Shown here: piece after piece, positions 35,071 through 44,600 of the stretch | How the letters are laid out: each line of letters begins with the position of its first letter | Numbering within the stretch: position 1 is the stretch's first letter | Assembly: GCA_035565775.1 (NCBI GenBank) | Contig: DATMRW010000021.1 | Span: 682,001-746,000 of the forward strand | Reading direction: 5' to 3' | Length of the DNA: 64,000 bases | DNA from: PRO6 sp035565775 | Lineage (GTDB): Bacteria > Pseudomonadota > Alphaproteobacteria > Rhizobiales > Xanthobacteraceae | The notes under the pieces: generated by a model | Databases searched by the model: none | The model's input: only the letters and a program-made list of their open reading frames with translations | Told to the model about the DNA's origin: nothing | Program-made: the position numbers and the translations under genes

Positions 35071-36467
35071 GGCGCTTTGACCTGAAATTCGATGCGGCGG
35101 TTCTGGGCCTTGCCCTCGGGCGTGCCGTTCGGGGCGATCGGCTGCATGCTGCCATAACCGAGGGCGGTGAAACGCTCGGCCGGCAGGCCGGCCTTGACGA
35201 GGTAGTCGACCACGGCTTGCGCCCGTTTCTCAGACAGAAGCAGGTTGGCGGCGTCATCGCCGTCGGCATCGGTGTGGCCGACGATGTCGATCTGCATCGA
35301 TGGGCAGCGCTGCGCGGTTTCCACCAGCCGATCCAGCAGCCCCGCGGAATTGCGATCGATCGCGGCCTCGCCCGCGGCGAAGCGGATCGAGCCCTTGGCC
35401 AGCAGTTGCGTCAGCAGATTCTGGCACACGGTAGCATCCACCGGCCCGGCCGGCGGCTTCACCGAAATGTCGGCCTTCGCCCGCCAGTATTTCGGCAGAC
35501 CCGACATCAGGTGGACCCGGATATCGTTGACCGCCGCGGCATAAAAAGCATCGCCCGATACTGTAATCTCGCGATCGGTCACCATCAGCGTCCCGGTCGA
35601 CAGGCGCGACAGCGCCTCAAGCGCCGTCACGACCGCTTCGGAAAAACCGGCCGGCGCGCCGATGCTGGCCTTGAGCTGGTCGACGACCTTCTCGTTGAAG
35701 AACTTCTGCTCAGTCTGTTCCGCGATCAGCGTGTGGACGGCATTGTTGGGCACGTTGCCGCTCAGGGTCACGGTCACTGCGACCGGGTCCTTGTTCGCCT
35801 GAAAAACATAGGGCGGGGCCTGAATGGCATTGGCCGCCACCGAGTATCCCTGCGGCAAGTTTTTCAGCGCCGCCGCAATCGCCTCGCGACCGCCGAGTTC
35901 CTTCGCCATGCCGGACAGCTTCACGGCGGTGTCCGACAGCGAGATCTTGCCGTCCTTCAGCTTGCTGACCTGATCGATCAGGAGCAGGGCCGCAGCATCG
36001 AAACGCGGCGGCGCGCCGCGTGACAGGCCCATCTGGTCGACAACCTCAAAGCCATTGAGCGAGGATCGCGTCGCCTCCGCGAGCTTCGCCTTGATCGCGG
36101 GCAAGGGCGCGCTGCCGCCGAGGGTCACGCGGAGCACGTCGCGGTCGAGCGTCCAGACAAACGGTTTTGCCTCGGGCACGAGGCGGGTCTGATCGATGAC
36201 CGTCCGGACTCCCGGAACCATTTCGACCGACTGGACCGCGGTGCGGCGGCCCTGTTCGGAAAATGCCGCCGCCGAGAACGTGACATCGCGCCCGGCGACC
36301 TCGATGCGGGACTGGTCGAGCACGTCGCTCTGCAATGCGGCGGTGGCGCGCGCGGCGAGATCCTGTTCGAGCGGCACGGTCGATGTCCATGCTGCGGCGA
36401 CCCAAAGGGCGGCAAGTGGTATCAACCCCGGCCACCATTTATGGGCCCACTGGAAAAAACGGCGCAT
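35067..36467 (-). CDS. BON- and OmpA-domain envelope protein
   Basis: The protein has 466 residues. One membrane segment or uncleaved signal (PGLIPLAALWVAAAW) is at the N-terminus. Residues about 30-340 hold BON-like repeats, with text such as VEMVPGVRTVIDQTRLVPE. Residues about 350-466 are an OmpA-like peptidoglycan-binding domain: IDIVGHTDADGDDAANLLLS and QNRRIEFQV. The layout resembles mycobacterial ArfA/OmpATb. It would tether the inner membrane to peptidoglycan, or take part in stress adaptation. AGGA precedes the ATG. It is divergent from the polysaccharide deacetylase gene. Confidence 0.87.
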   Translation of the reverse strand: MRRFFQWAHKWWPGLIPLAALWVAAAWTSTVPLEQDLAARATAALQSDVLDQSRIEVAGRDVTFSAAAFSEQGRRTAVQSVEMVPGVRTVIDQTRLVPEAKPFVWTLDRDVLRVTLGGSAPLPAIKAKLAEATRSSLNGFEVVDQMGLSRGAPPRFDAAALLLIDQVSKLKDGKISLSDTAVKLSGMAKELGGREAIAAALKNLPQGYSVAANAIQAPPYVFQANKDPVAVTVTLSGNVPNNAVHTLIAEQTEQKFFNEKVVDQLKASIGAPAGFSEAVVTALEALSRLSTGTLMVTDREITVSGDAFYAAAVNDIRVHLMSGLPKYWRAKADISVKPPAGPVDATVCQNLLTQLLAKGSIRFAAGEAAIDRNSAGLLDRLVETAQRCPSMQIDIVGHTDADGDDAANLLLSEKRAQAVVDYLVKAGLPAERFTALGYGSMQPIAPNGTPEGKAQNRRIEFQVKAP

Positions 36468-36676
36468 GCCAGGTCCTGATTGCGTGCCGCGATTGCGGAC
36501 GGTCTATGCGGACCGGCTGGTCCTGCTTCGGAAAGGTATAGAGAAAACAAACCCTTTACGGGCTGTCAATTTGCAAAAGTGGCGAACTCCCATCTTCGAT
36601 GCCGACATAACCCTTTGTTCAACTCCGTGTGGAACTGTTGCCCCTTCACAGCGCTGACGGGACGCAAAGCTCTTTA

Positions 36677-37735
36677 ATGAAGCAGGTGAGCAAATTTTTG
36701 ATCCGCATGGGATTCGGAGTCTTTTCGCGGACCGGGATCCACCGCTGGATGCGGCCTCTCTTCGCCGGAGCGGGTGTGATCTTCACCCTCCATCACGTCA
36801 GGCCCGACCGCGGCGCGACCTTTAGCCCCAACCATCACCTTGAAATCACGCCGCAATTTCTGCGCTCGGTGATCAAGGATCTACGCGCGGAAAATATCGA
36901 TCTTGTCTCGCTCGACGAGGCCCGCCGCCGGTTGACCGAGTGCGACTTCTCGCGCCGCTTTGCCGCGTTCACCTTCGACGACGGCTATCGCGACAACCGC
37001 GACCATGCCCTGCCGGTGATGCGCGAACTCGGCGTGCCGATGACGGTGTTCGTCGCCTCGCATTTCGCCGACGGCATCGGCCGGCCATGGTGGCTGGCGC
37101 TCGAACAGGTGATTGCCCACAATTCCCGGATCGCGGTGACGCTCGACGATGCCGAGGAGGAATTCGACCTCAGCACCACCGAGGGCAAATACCTTGCCTT
37201 CGGCAAGGTGCATGACTGGGTTCGCGCACAGGCCGACGACCGTTACGCCTCATCCGTGATCGATGAGCTATGCGCACGCAACGGCGTCGATCCGGCCTCT
37301 ATCACGCGCGCACTCTGCATGACCTGGCAGGAACTGCGCGCCTTCGCGCAGGATCCGCTCGTAACCATCGGGGCGCATACGCTCAGCCACTGCAATCTCG
37401 CCAAGCGCGATGCCGCCGAGGCGTCGCAGGAAATCGCCGTCAGCCGTGCCGATATCGAGGCGGCGCTCGACCGCGACGTCGCCTATCTCGCCTACCCGTA
37501 CGGCGATCGCAGCGCGGCGAACACGCGCGAATTCGCGCTGGCCCGCGACCTGGGCTTCAAGGCTGCCGTCACGACCCGCGCGGGCATGCTTTTCCCGGAG
37601 CATGCCGACCACCTCACCGCCCTGCCGCGCATCTCGATCAACGGCAACTATCAGTTCCCGCACTTCATTTCGGTGATGACCTCGGGCGCGCCGACCGCGC
37701 TGTGGAACCGGTTCCGCCGCCTCAACGTCGCCTGA
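36677..37735 (+). CDS. Polysaccharide deacetylase family protein
   Basis: The protein has 352 residues. The NodB homology domain is clear. FTFDDGYRDNRDHALPVM carries the catalytic Asp-Asp, ITIGAHTLSHCNLA carries the metal His pair, and YLAYPYGDRSAAN is motif 3. It probably removes N-acetyl groups from a surface or exported polysaccharide. The extension VIFTLHHVRPDRG before the domain is common in wall-associated members. The ATG reading MKQVSKFLIRM is used; an upstream GTG or a later ATG (MGFGVF) cannot be excluded, as no strong ribosome site is present. Confidence 0.88.
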   Translation: MKQVSKFLIRMGFGVFSRTGIHRWMRPLFAGAGVIFTLHHVRPDRGATFSPNHHLEITPQFLRSVIKDLRAENIDLVSLDEARRRLTECDFSRRFAAFTFDDGYRDNRDHALPVMRELGVPMTVFVASHFADGIGRPWWLALEQVIAHNSRIAVTLDDAEEEFDLSTTEGKYLAFGKVHDWVRAQADDRYASSVIDELCARNGVDPASITRALCMTWQELRAFAQDPLVTIGAHTLSHCNLAKRDAAEASQEIAVSRADIEAALDRDVAYLAYPYGDRSAANTREFALARDLGFKAAVTTRAGMLFPEHADHLTALPRISINGNYQFPHFISVMTSGAPTALWNRFRRLNVA

Positions 37736-37813
37736 TCCTGCTCTCTCGCCGCTGCTTGACTCGGCAGCGCGCCGCACCCCACAAACATGCCAATCACATT
37801 TTTGGGGAAACGC

Positions 37814-38626
37814 ATGTTCAAGGATCTGTTTTCGTTGGAAGGCCGGATTGCCGTCGTCACCGGCGGCTCGCGCGGCATCGGCAAAATGATCGCCCGCGGG
37901 TTTCTCGGTCAGGGCGCGGCCAAAGTTTACATCACCGCGCGCAAGGCGGCCGCCTGCGAAGCAACCGCGCAGGAACTCTCGGACGAGTTCGCGCCCGGCC
38001 AGTGCATCGCGCTGCCAATCGACATCTCCACCGTCGAGGGCGCGGAAAAGCTCGCCGCCGCAATCCGGGAGCGCGAACCCAAGATCGACATTCTGGTCAA
38101 CAACGCCGGCGCCGCCTGGGCGGCCGACTTCGACGAGTTCCCGGAAAGCGGCTGGGATAAGGTCGTCGACCTCAATCTCAAGACGCCGTTCTTCCTGACC
38201 AAAGCGCTGGCGCCGCTGCTGCGGGCCGGTGCCAGCGCCGAGCGGCCGGGCAAGGTGATCAATATCGCCTCGATCGACGGCATCTTCGTCAACCCGCTTG
38301 AGACCTATCCCTATGCCGCCAGCAAGGCGGGGCTGATCCATCTGACTCGCCGGATGGCGGTGCGCCTGATCAAGGACCACATCGCCGTGACCGCCATCGC
38401 GCCGGGGCCGTTCAAATCCGACCTGAACCGCGACGCCCGCGACAATGCGGAAGCGGTAGCGAGGCGCGTGCCCGCCGGCCGCGTCGGCACCGACGAGGAT
38501 ATGGCAGGCGCGGCGATCTACCTCGCCTCGCGCGCAGGTGACTATGTCGTCGGCGCAACGCTCACCGTGGACGGCGGCGTCGCCTACGGCCAGGCGGGAT
38601 TTGCTGGCGCGAGCTGGAAAGACTAG
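37814..38626 (+). CDS. Short-chain dehydrogenase/reductase
   Basis: The protein has 270 residues from the ATG with GGGGAAA upstream; an earlier ATG nine codons before has none. The cofactor motif is TGGSRGIGK, with NNAG present, the catalytic Ser in INIASIDGIF, and the Tyr-Lys in YPYAASKAG. The end reads GATLTVDGGVAYG. The substrate is not evident; related alphaproteobacterial SDRs are annotated for 3-oxoacyl or sugar substrates. It is in line with dapE, 34 bases downstream. Confidence 0.88.
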   Translation: MFKDLFSLEGRIAVVTGGSRGIGKMIARGFLGQGAAKVYITARKAAACEATAQELSDEFAPGQCIALPIDISTVEGAEKLAAAIREREPKIDILVNNAGAAWAADFDEFPESGWDKVVDLNLKTPFFLTKALAPLLRAGASAERPGKVINIASIDGIFVNPLETYPYAASKAGLIHLTRRMAVRLIKDHIAVTAIAPGPFKSDLNRDARDNAEAVARRVPAGRVGTDEDMAGAAIYLASRAGDYVVGATLTVDGGVAYGQAGFAGASWKD

Positions 38627-38660
38627 TCATTCCCAACCCGGATCATCAGGCCGATTCCCC

Positions 38661-39818
38661 ATGTCACGCGACGCCGTTTCGATTACCCGCGACCTCATCC
38701 GCTGCCCCTCGGTGACGCCGGCCGATGCCGGCGCGCTCGGCGTGCTCGAACGGCTGCTGAAAGACGCCGGCTTCGAGACGCATCGCGTGACCTTCACCGA
38801 GCCCGGCAGCGACCCGATCGACAATCTCTATGCGCGGATTGGGACGGAAGGGCCGCATCTGACCTTCGCCGGGCATACCGATGTGGTGCCGCCCGGCGAC
38901 GATGCCGCCTGGCGCCACGGCGCGTTCTCCGGCGACATCGCCGACGGCCTGCTCTACGGCCGCGGCGCGGTCGACATGAAGGGCGGCATCGCCTGTTCGG
39001 TCGCCGCAACGCTCGCCTATCTCGAGGCGAGCGGCGGCAAGCCCAAGGGCTCGATCTCGTTCCTGATCACCGGCGACGAGGAAGGCCCCGCGGTCAACGG
39101 CACGGTCAAGCTGCTGGAATGGGCGGCGGCGCGCGGCGAAAAATTCGATCACTGCGTGCTCGGCGAGCCGAGCAATGTCAGCGAGCTTGGCGACACCATC
39201 AAGATCGGCCGCCGCGGCTCGCTATCCGGCACCGTCATTGTCGAGGGCGTGCAGGGCCATGCTGCCTACCCGCACCGCGCCACCAATCCGATCCCCCAAA
39301 TCTCAAAACTGATCGGCGCTCTCGTCGCCGAGCCGCTCGACAGCGGCAACGAGCATTTTCAGGCATCCAATCTCGAATTCGTCTCGGTCGATGTCGGCAA
39401 CCCGGCGTGGAACGTCATTCCCGGCCAGGCGCGGGCGCGGCTCAACATCCGCTACAACGACTGCCGTTCGCGCGAGGCATTGAAAGAGCTGGTCGAGGGC
39501 CGGATGCAGGCTGCCTGCGGCAACGCGATCCGCGCGCGCATCGAGTGGGAGCCGTCGAACGCCGACGCCTTCATCACCAAACCGGGACCTTTCACCGACC
39601 TCGTGATCGCGGCGATCGAGCAGGTCACGGGCCGCCGGCCCGACCTCAACACCGGCGGCGGCACCTCGGATGCGCGGTTCATCACGCATTACTGCCCGGT
39701 GCTCGAATTCGGCCTCGTCGGCGACACCATGCATCAGGTCAACGAGCGCGTGCCCGTTGCCGATCTCGAGCGCCTGACAAATATCTATCGCGGCGTATTG
39801 GAGCGTTACTTTTCATGA
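38661..39818 (+). CDS. dapE: Succinyl-diaminopimelate desuccinylase
   Basis: The enzyme hydrolyses N-succinyl-LL-diaminopimelate in lysine and peptidoglycan precursor synthesis, with two zinc ions. The protein has 385 residues. FAGHTDVVPPGD, GAVDMKGGIAC, ITGDEEGPAVNGT and the substrate-contact region NTGGGTSDARF are all intact. The frame is open upstream into the SDR gene but the ATG reading MSRDAVSITRDLI matches the family. The stop overlaps the next gene's ATG by four bases. Confidence 0.96.
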   Translation: MSRDAVSITRDLIRCPSVTPADAGALGVLERLLKDAGFETHRVTFTEPGSDPIDNLYARIGTEGPHLTFAGHTDVVPPGDDAAWRHGAFSGDIADGLLYGRGAVDMKGGIACSVAATLAYLEASGGKPKGSISFLITGDEEGPAVNGTVKLLEWAAARGEKFDHCVLGEPSNVSELGDTIKIGRRGSLSGTVIVEGVQGHAAYPHRATNPIPQISKLIGALVAEPLDSGNEHFQASNLEFVSVDVGNPAWNVIPGQARARLNIRYNDCRSREALKELVEGRMQAACGNAIRARIEWEPSNADAFITKPGPFTDLVIAAIEQVTGRRPDLNTGGGTSDARFITHYCPVLEFGLVGDTMHQVNERVPVADLERLTNIYRGVLERYFS

Positions 39819-40384
39819 CTGCAAAGATTCTCATCCTTACCGCCCTTGAGAGCGAGCTGGCGCAGAGCCGGGCTCCCGATGGCGTGAGGGTGATCTATAC
39901 CGGCGTCGGCAAGGTCAACACCGCCATCGTCACCACGCAAATCTTGAGCGGTGAAAAGCCGTCGCTGGTGGTCAACTACGGCACTGCCGGCAAGATCGAC
40001 ACGAGCCTGCATGGCCTTGTCGAGATTTCGCACGTCATCCAGCGCGACATGATGACGATGCCGCTCGCGCCGCGCGGCACCACGCCCCTGAGCGACGGAC
40101 CGCAGATCTTTTCATCGGGCGCTGGCAGTGTCGTGTGCGGCACCGGCGACAGCTTTGTCACTGCAGCCGACCCGTGGCTTGGCGAGAACAATGTCGGCGT
40201 TGTCGACATGGAACTGTTCGCCATCGCCAGCGTCTGCCATCGCTACGGCGTGCGCTGGCGCTCGTTCAAGTTCATCACCGACGATGCCAATGAGTCCGCG
40301 CCCGATCACTGGACGGAAAACGTCGCCAACGGCGAAGACCTGTTCTGGAACGTGCTGACGCGCGAGATCTTGCAGACGACCTGA
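39815..40384 (+). CDS. MTA/SAH nucleosidase-like phosphorylase-fold protein
   Basis: The protein has 189 residues, shorter than E. coli Mtn at about 230. It has the nucleoside phosphorylase fold motifs: YTGVGKVNTAIVTTQIL, VNYGTAGKID, VDMELFAIA with the ribose-contact Glu, and FITDDAN with the catalytic Asp. It should split 5'-methylthioadenosine, S-adenosylhomocysteine or another nucleoside. Its ATG overlaps the dapE stop (ATGA), so it is translationally coupled to dapE. It is convergent with truA with no space between the stops. The short form may have a different substrate. Confidence 0.8.
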   Translation: MTAKILILTALESELAQSRAPDGVRVIYTGVGKVNTAIVTTQILSGEKPSLVVNYGTAGKIDTSLHGLVEISHVIQRDMMTMPLAPRGTTPLSDGPQIFSSGAGSVVCGTGDSFVTAADPWLGENNVGVVDMELFAIASVCHRYGVRWRSFKFITDDANESAPDHWTENVANGEDLFWNVLTREILQTT

Positions 40385-41143
40385 TCAGGCCGTGCCCTCA
40401 TCCTCGTCGTAATCGACCCGCACGAGATACAGCCCGTCCGGCGGCGCGACCGGGCCGCAGGCGGCGCGGCTGCGCGCAGCCAATGCGGCGGAAAGATCGT
40501 CCGGCGTCCAGCGCCCCTCGCCGACCCAGACCAGCGAGCCGACCATCGAGCGCACCTGGCTATGCAGGTAGGAGCGGGCCGAGGTGACGACGTCGACGTT
40601 GTCGCCGGTGCGGACGACGTCGAGCTGATCGAGCGTCTTCTCCGGAGATTTCGCCTGGCACTCGGTGTCGCGGAATGTCGTGAAATCGTGCTTGCCGATG
40701 AGGCGCTGCGCCGCCGCGTGCATCGCATCCGTATCGAGCGCCTTCGGCACCCGCCACGCCCGCCCGGCATCGAGGGCGAGATTGGCGCGGGTGTTGACGA
40801 TGCGGTAGCGGTAGTGGCGGCGGATCGCAGAAAAGCGCGCCTCGAAACTCGCCGGCACGACCTCGACCTTGCGCACACCGATCGGGTTGGGCCGCAGGTG
40901 CGCGTTCAACGCATCGCGCAAGCGGTGGGCGGGAAAATCCCGGTCGAGATCGAGATGCGCGGTCTGCGCCAGCGCGTGCACGCCGGCGTCGGTGCGGCCT
41001 GCGCCATGGACGCGAACGGCCACGCCGACCGTCGCCTTCACGGCCGCTTCCAGCGCACCCTGCACCGTCGGCCTGTCGTCCTGAATCTGCCAGCCGTAGA
41101 ACGGCCCGCCGTCATATTCGATGGTGAGCCGGTAGCGCGGCAT
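40385..41143 (-). CDS. truA: tRNA pseudouridine synthase A
   Basis: The enzyme makes pseudouridine at positions 38-40 of tRNA anticodon arms. The protein has 252 residues. YDGGPFYGWQIQ, the catalytic Asp in GAGRTDAGVHALAQ, and FEARFSAIRRHYRYRI are diagnostic. Its start overlaps the fmt stop by one base, giving the operon def-fmt-truA that is common in alphaproteobacteria. Confidence 0.97.
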   Translation of the reverse strand: MPRYRLTIEYDGGPFYGWQIQDDRPTVQGALEAAVKATVGVAVRVHGAGRTDAGVHALAQTAHLDLDRDFPAHRLRDALNAHLRPNPIGVRKVEVVPASFEARFSAIRRHYRYRIVNTRANLALDAGRAWRVPKALDTDAMHAAAQRLIGKHDFTTFRDTECQAKSPEKTLDQLDVVRTGDNVDVVTSARSYLHSQVRSMVGSLVWVGEGRWTPDDLSAALAARSRAACGPVAPPDGLYLVRVDYDEDEGTA

Positions 41144-42075
41144 CAGGCCGCCCGGCTCGCGGCAGGAATGGCGGTGCCGCGCAAAAATTCATCCGCCGTC
41201 ATCGGCTGCTTGCCGGCGCGCTGCACCTGCAGCAGGCGAACCGCGCCCTCGCCGCAGGCGATCGCAAGGCGATCGTCGAGAAATGTGCCGGGCGCGCCCG
41301 CACCCGCGGCCAGCTCCGCGCGTAGCACTTTCACCCGGGTCGGCTCGCCGTCGATGTCGACCTCGCACCACGCGCCGGGGAACGGCGACAGGCCGTGGAT
41401 GTGACGCAGCACAGCGCGCGCCGGTTTGGCCCAGTCGATCCTCGCCTCGGCCTTGTCGATCTTGTCGGCATAGGTGACGCCTTCGGCGCTCTGCGGCACG
41501 AATTTGAGCTGATCGCGCTCCAGCGCCGCCATCGCCCGAACCATCAGGTCGGCGCCGATCCGCGCCAGGCGATCGTGAAGGTCGGATGCGGTCATCGCAT
41601 CGGTGATCGCCACCCGCTCGACCATGGCGACGTCGCCGGTGTCGAGCCCCTCGTCCATCTTCATGACCATCACGCCGGTCTCGGCATCGCCGGCCATGAT
41701 GGCGCGGTTGATCGGCGCCGCGCCGCGCCAGCGCGGCAGCAGCGAGGCGTGCAGATTGAAGCAGCCGAGCCGCGGCGTATCCAGAATGTCCTGCGGGAGA
41801 ATGAGGCCATAGGCGACCACGACCGCAGCATCGGCGCCGAAGGCCTGCATCGCGGCGGCGGCATCGGCGGTGCGCAGCGTCTTCGGCGTCAGCACCGGAA
41901 TGCCGAGCCGCCGCGCCTCGCGTTCCACCGGGGTGACCTGCAGTTTCATGCCGCGCCCGGCCGGCTTCGGCGCGCGGGTATAGACCGCGGCGATGTCGTG
42001 GCCGTGAGCGACGAGCTCAAGCAAGGTGCCGACAGAGAATTCCGGCGTTCCCATGAAAATCAGGCGCAACGCCAT
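41143..42075 (-). CDS. fmt: Methionyl-tRNA formyltransferase
   Basis: The enzyme formylates initiator Met-tRNA. The protein has 310 residues. FMGTPEFSVGTL at the N-terminus, the formyl-folate site NLHASLLPRWRGAAPINRAI and the C-terminal OB-like domain (VKVLRAELAAG) are normal. It lies 47 bases downstream of def, and overlaps truA by one base. Deformylase acts on the product of the reaction started by Fmt, so the two belong to one cycle. Confidence 0.97.
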   Translation of the reverse strand: MALRLIFMGTPEFSVGTLLELVAHGHDIAAVYTRAPKPAGRGMKLQVTPVEREARRLGIPVLTPKTLRTADAAAAMQAFGADAAVVVAYGLILPQDILDTPRLGCFNLHASLLPRWRGAAPINRAIMAGDAETGVMVMKMDEGLDTGDVAMVERVAITDAMTASDLHDRLARIGADLMVRAMAALERDQLKFVPQSAEGVTYADKIDKAEARIDWAKPARAVLRHIHGLSPFPGAWCEVDIDGEPTRVKVLRAELAAGAGAPGTFLDDRLAIACGEGAVRLLQVQRAGKQPMTADEFLRGTAIPAASRAA

Positions 42076-42122
42076 CTAAGCTCTCCGTCTGTCCGGCCCG
42101 GCCGGGCCGTGGGCCGCGGCGA

Positions 42123-42647
42123 TCAGCCAGCGGCGCGCTTGGCTGCCTTGGTGAATTTCTTCAGGACGCGATCCCGCTTGAGCTTCGACAGGTAGTCGAC
42201 GAACAGCACGCCGTTGAGATGATCGATCTCGTGCTGGATGCAGGTGGCGAACAGGCCGTCGGCGTCCTCTTCCTGCAGCTTGCCGTCAAGATCGAGATAG
42301 CGGATGCGCACCCGCGCCGGCCGCTCGACATCCTCGTAATACTCCGGAATCGACAGGCAGCCCTCGTTGTAGACCGACAGCTCATCCGAATGCGCGATGA
42401 TCTCGGGATTGATGAAGACGCGCGGCTGCGGCTTGTCCTCATCGTTTTCCCGCTTGGCGAGGTCCATCGTGACGATGCGCTGCGGCACGGCAATCTGAAT
42501 CGCCGCGAGCCCGATGCCGGGCGCGTCATACATCGTCTCAAGCATGTCGTCGGCGAGCTTGCGCACCTCTGACGTGACTTGATCGACCGGGGTAGAAACG
42601 AGCCGCAACCTTTTGTCGGGCAGCACAATGATTTCGCGAATGGCCAT
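42123..42647 (-). CDS. def: Peptide deformylase
   Basis: The enzyme removes the formyl group from nascent proteins with an Fe or Zn centre. The protein has 174 residues from the ATG reading MAIREIIVLPDKRL; the frame stays open 31 codons earlier. The three motifs GIGLAAIQI, EGCLSIPEY and QHEIDHLNG hold the catalytic Gln and Glu and the metal Cys/His ligands. In the third part of motif 1 the usual V is I, which is common. Operon partner of fmt and truA; divergent from rmuC. Confidence 0.97.
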   Translation of the reverse strand: MAIREIIVLPDKRLRLVSTPVDQVTSEVRKLADDMLETMYDAPGIGLAAIQIAVPQRIVTMDLAKRENDEDKPQPRVFINPEIIAHSDELSVYNEGCLSIPEYYEDVERPARVRIRYLDLDGKLQEEDADGLFATCIQHEIDHLNGVLFVDYLSKLKRDRVLKKFTKAAKRAAG

Positions 42648-42813
42648 GCGCGCGATGTAATGCGACAGCCGCGCGCGGTCAATCACAAGCATACCGGTCG
42701 GCCCCGCCAGAGCCTCTGATCGCCAGATTTGATTAACCATGCCAGCGGGGAGGCTCGACGCCGGGTCAAATGTTCTCTATTTGTTCATTTGGACCTGCGA
42801 AAGAAATCTGATC

Positions 42814-44040
42814 ATGACCGGCAACACCGAACCATTGCTCATCGTCGGCGACCTCGCCATCCGCACCGGCGAAGCGCTTGCCGGCTTCGCCGCCCTGGTG
42901 CTGGCGCTGCTCCTCGTGATCGCGGTGGTGATTGCCCGCAGCAGCAGCCGGGACCGCGCCGCACGGATGGCGGCGGCGATCCGCGCCGACGAGCTGGAGG
43001 AACGGGTTGCGGCGATGATGCACGCCCAGTCGGAGGCCGCCGGGCGAATGCAGGCGATGGGCGAAGCGCTGGCCGGACGGCAGGCGGAGCTGGCGCGGGT
43101 CGTGGGCGACCGGCTGGACGCCGTCGGTCACCGCGTCGGGCAGTCGATGGAACAGACGACGCGGCACACCGCCGAGAGCCTGCGGGCGCTGCACGAACGC
43201 CTCGCCGTGATCGACAACGCCCACCGGAACCTGACCGAACTGACCTCGCAGGTGACGACGCTGCGCGACGTGCTCGCCAACAAGCAGGCGCGCGGGGCCT
43301 TCGGGCAGGCGCGGATGGAGGCCATCGTCAAGGACGGCATGCCGGCCGGCGCCTACGCCTTCCAGCATACGCTGAGCAACAACAAGCGCCCGGATTGCGT
43401 GGTGTTCCTCCCCGACCAGCGGCCGCTCTGCATCGACGCCAAATTCCCCCTCGAAGCGATGACCGCGCTGCAGGACGCCCGTGGCGAGGAGGAGGCCCGG
43501 CAGGCCGCCAGCCGCTTCCGACAGGACGTGCTGCGCCATGTCGCCGACATCGCGGAAAAATACCTGATCGCCGGCGAGACCCAGGACACCGCCTTGATGT
43601 TCGTGCCGTCAGAATCGGTCTATGCTGAGATCTACGACCGCTTCGACGACGTGATTCAGAAGGCCTATCGCGCCCGCGTCGTGCTGGTGTCGCCCTCGCT
43701 CCTAATGCTCGCCATCCAGGTGATGCAGCAGATGATGAAGGACGCGCGGATGCGCGACGCCGCCGACCAGATCCGCACCGAGGTGATGGCGATGGCGGAC
43801 GACCTCGGCCGGCTGCGTGAGCGCGTCGTCAAGCTGCAAAGCCATTTTGCCCAGGTCAACGAGGACGTGCGGCAGATTCTGATTTCCGCCGACAAGATCG
43901 ACAAGCGCGCGGGCCGGATCGAGCAGCTCGACTTCGGCACCGACGGCGGAGCAGACACGAAGCCTGCCGAAATGCCGCCGCTGCCGGACAGTGTGCGGAG
44001 CCTGCGCGCCGCGGCCCGCGACATGTTCGGCCGCGAATAG
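42814..44040 (+). CDS. rmuC: DNA recombination protein RmuC
   Basis: The protein has 408 residues. One N-terminal membrane segment (ALAGFAALVLALLLVIAVVI) is followed by a long coiled coil (about residues 55-170). The nuclease-like RmuC domain holds VVFLPDQRPLCIDAKFPLEAM, with D and K of the PD-(D/E)xK type, and LMFVPSESVYAEI. RmuC limits inversions at short inverted repeats in E. coli. The ATG at 42814 was chosen; an upstream ATG at 42739 would add 25 residues overlapping the def leader. It is divergent from def. Confidence 0.95.
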   Translation: MTGNTEPLLIVGDLAIRTGEALAGFAALVLALLLVIAVVIARSSSRDRAARMAAAIRADELEERVAAMMHAQSEAAGRMQAMGEALAGRQAELARVVGDRLDAVGHRVGQSMEQTTRHTAESLRALHERLAVIDNAHRNLTELTSQVTTLRDVLANKQARGAFGQARMEAIVKDGMPAGAYAFQHTLSNNKRPDCVVFLPDQRPLCIDAKFPLEAMTALQDARGEEEARQAASRFRQDVLRHVADIAEKYLIAGETQDTALMFVPSESVYAEIYDRFDDVIQKAYRARVVLVSPSLLMLAIQVMQQMMKDARMRDAADQIRTEVMAMADDLGRLRERVVKLQSHFAQVNEDVRQILISADKIDKRAGRIEQLDFGTDGGADTKPAEMPPLPDSVRSLRAAARDMFGRE

Positions 44041-44138
44041 GTTCAGACGGCGAGTTCGGCTTGAAGGCATGGGCTGGGTCGTTCACTCTGCGGTTGCATT
44101 CGGCTTTTCACCCTTTTCCGCGGCAGAGGACTTTGCCC

Positions 44139-44600
44139 ATGACACCATACGATCGCCTCAAGGCCCTCGGCCTGACACTGCCGCCGCCGCCCGCCTCAGG
44201 CGGCAACTACGTCCAGACCCTGCAACGCGGCCCGCTCCTCTATGTCGCCGGGCAGGGCCCGTTCGGCAGCGACGGCCAGTTGCGCACCGGCAAGGTCGGG
44301 CGCGACCGCACCATCGAGCAGGCCTATGACGACGCCCGCCTCACCGGCCTCTGCGTTCTGACGCAGGTTCACGCCGCGACCGGCGATCTCGGCAGGGTCG
44401 CGCAGGTGGTCAGGGTGTTCGGCATGGTCAATGCCACCGAGGATTTTCAAAAGCATCCGCTGGTGATCAACGGCTGCTCGGATTTGTTCATCGAGGTTTT
44501 CGGCGACAAGGGCCTCCATCCCCGCTCGGCCGTTGGCATGGCCTCACTGCCATTTGGCATCAGCGTCGAGGTCGAGACGGTGTTCGAAATCGCGGACTGA
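44139..44600 (+). CDS. RidA family protein (YjgF/YER057c/UK114)
   Basis: The protein has 153 residues. GCAGAGGA precedes the ATG. RidA-type proteins hydrolyse reactive enamine or imine intermediates. The N-terminal extension and PASGGNYVQTLQRGPLLYVAG, and the C-terminal GLHPRSAVGMASLPFGISVEVE, with the substrate Arg in PRSAVG, identify the longer RidA subgroup, which is distinct from E. coli RidA. The exact substrate is unknown. Confidence 0.88.
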   Translation: MTPYDRLKALGLTLPPPPASGGNYVQTLQRGPLLYVAGQGPFGSDGQLRTGKVGRDRTIEQAYDDARLTGLCVLTQVHAATGDLGRVAQVVRVFGMVNATEDFQKHPLVINGCSDLFIEVFGDKGLHPRSAVGMASLPFGISVEVETVFEIAD

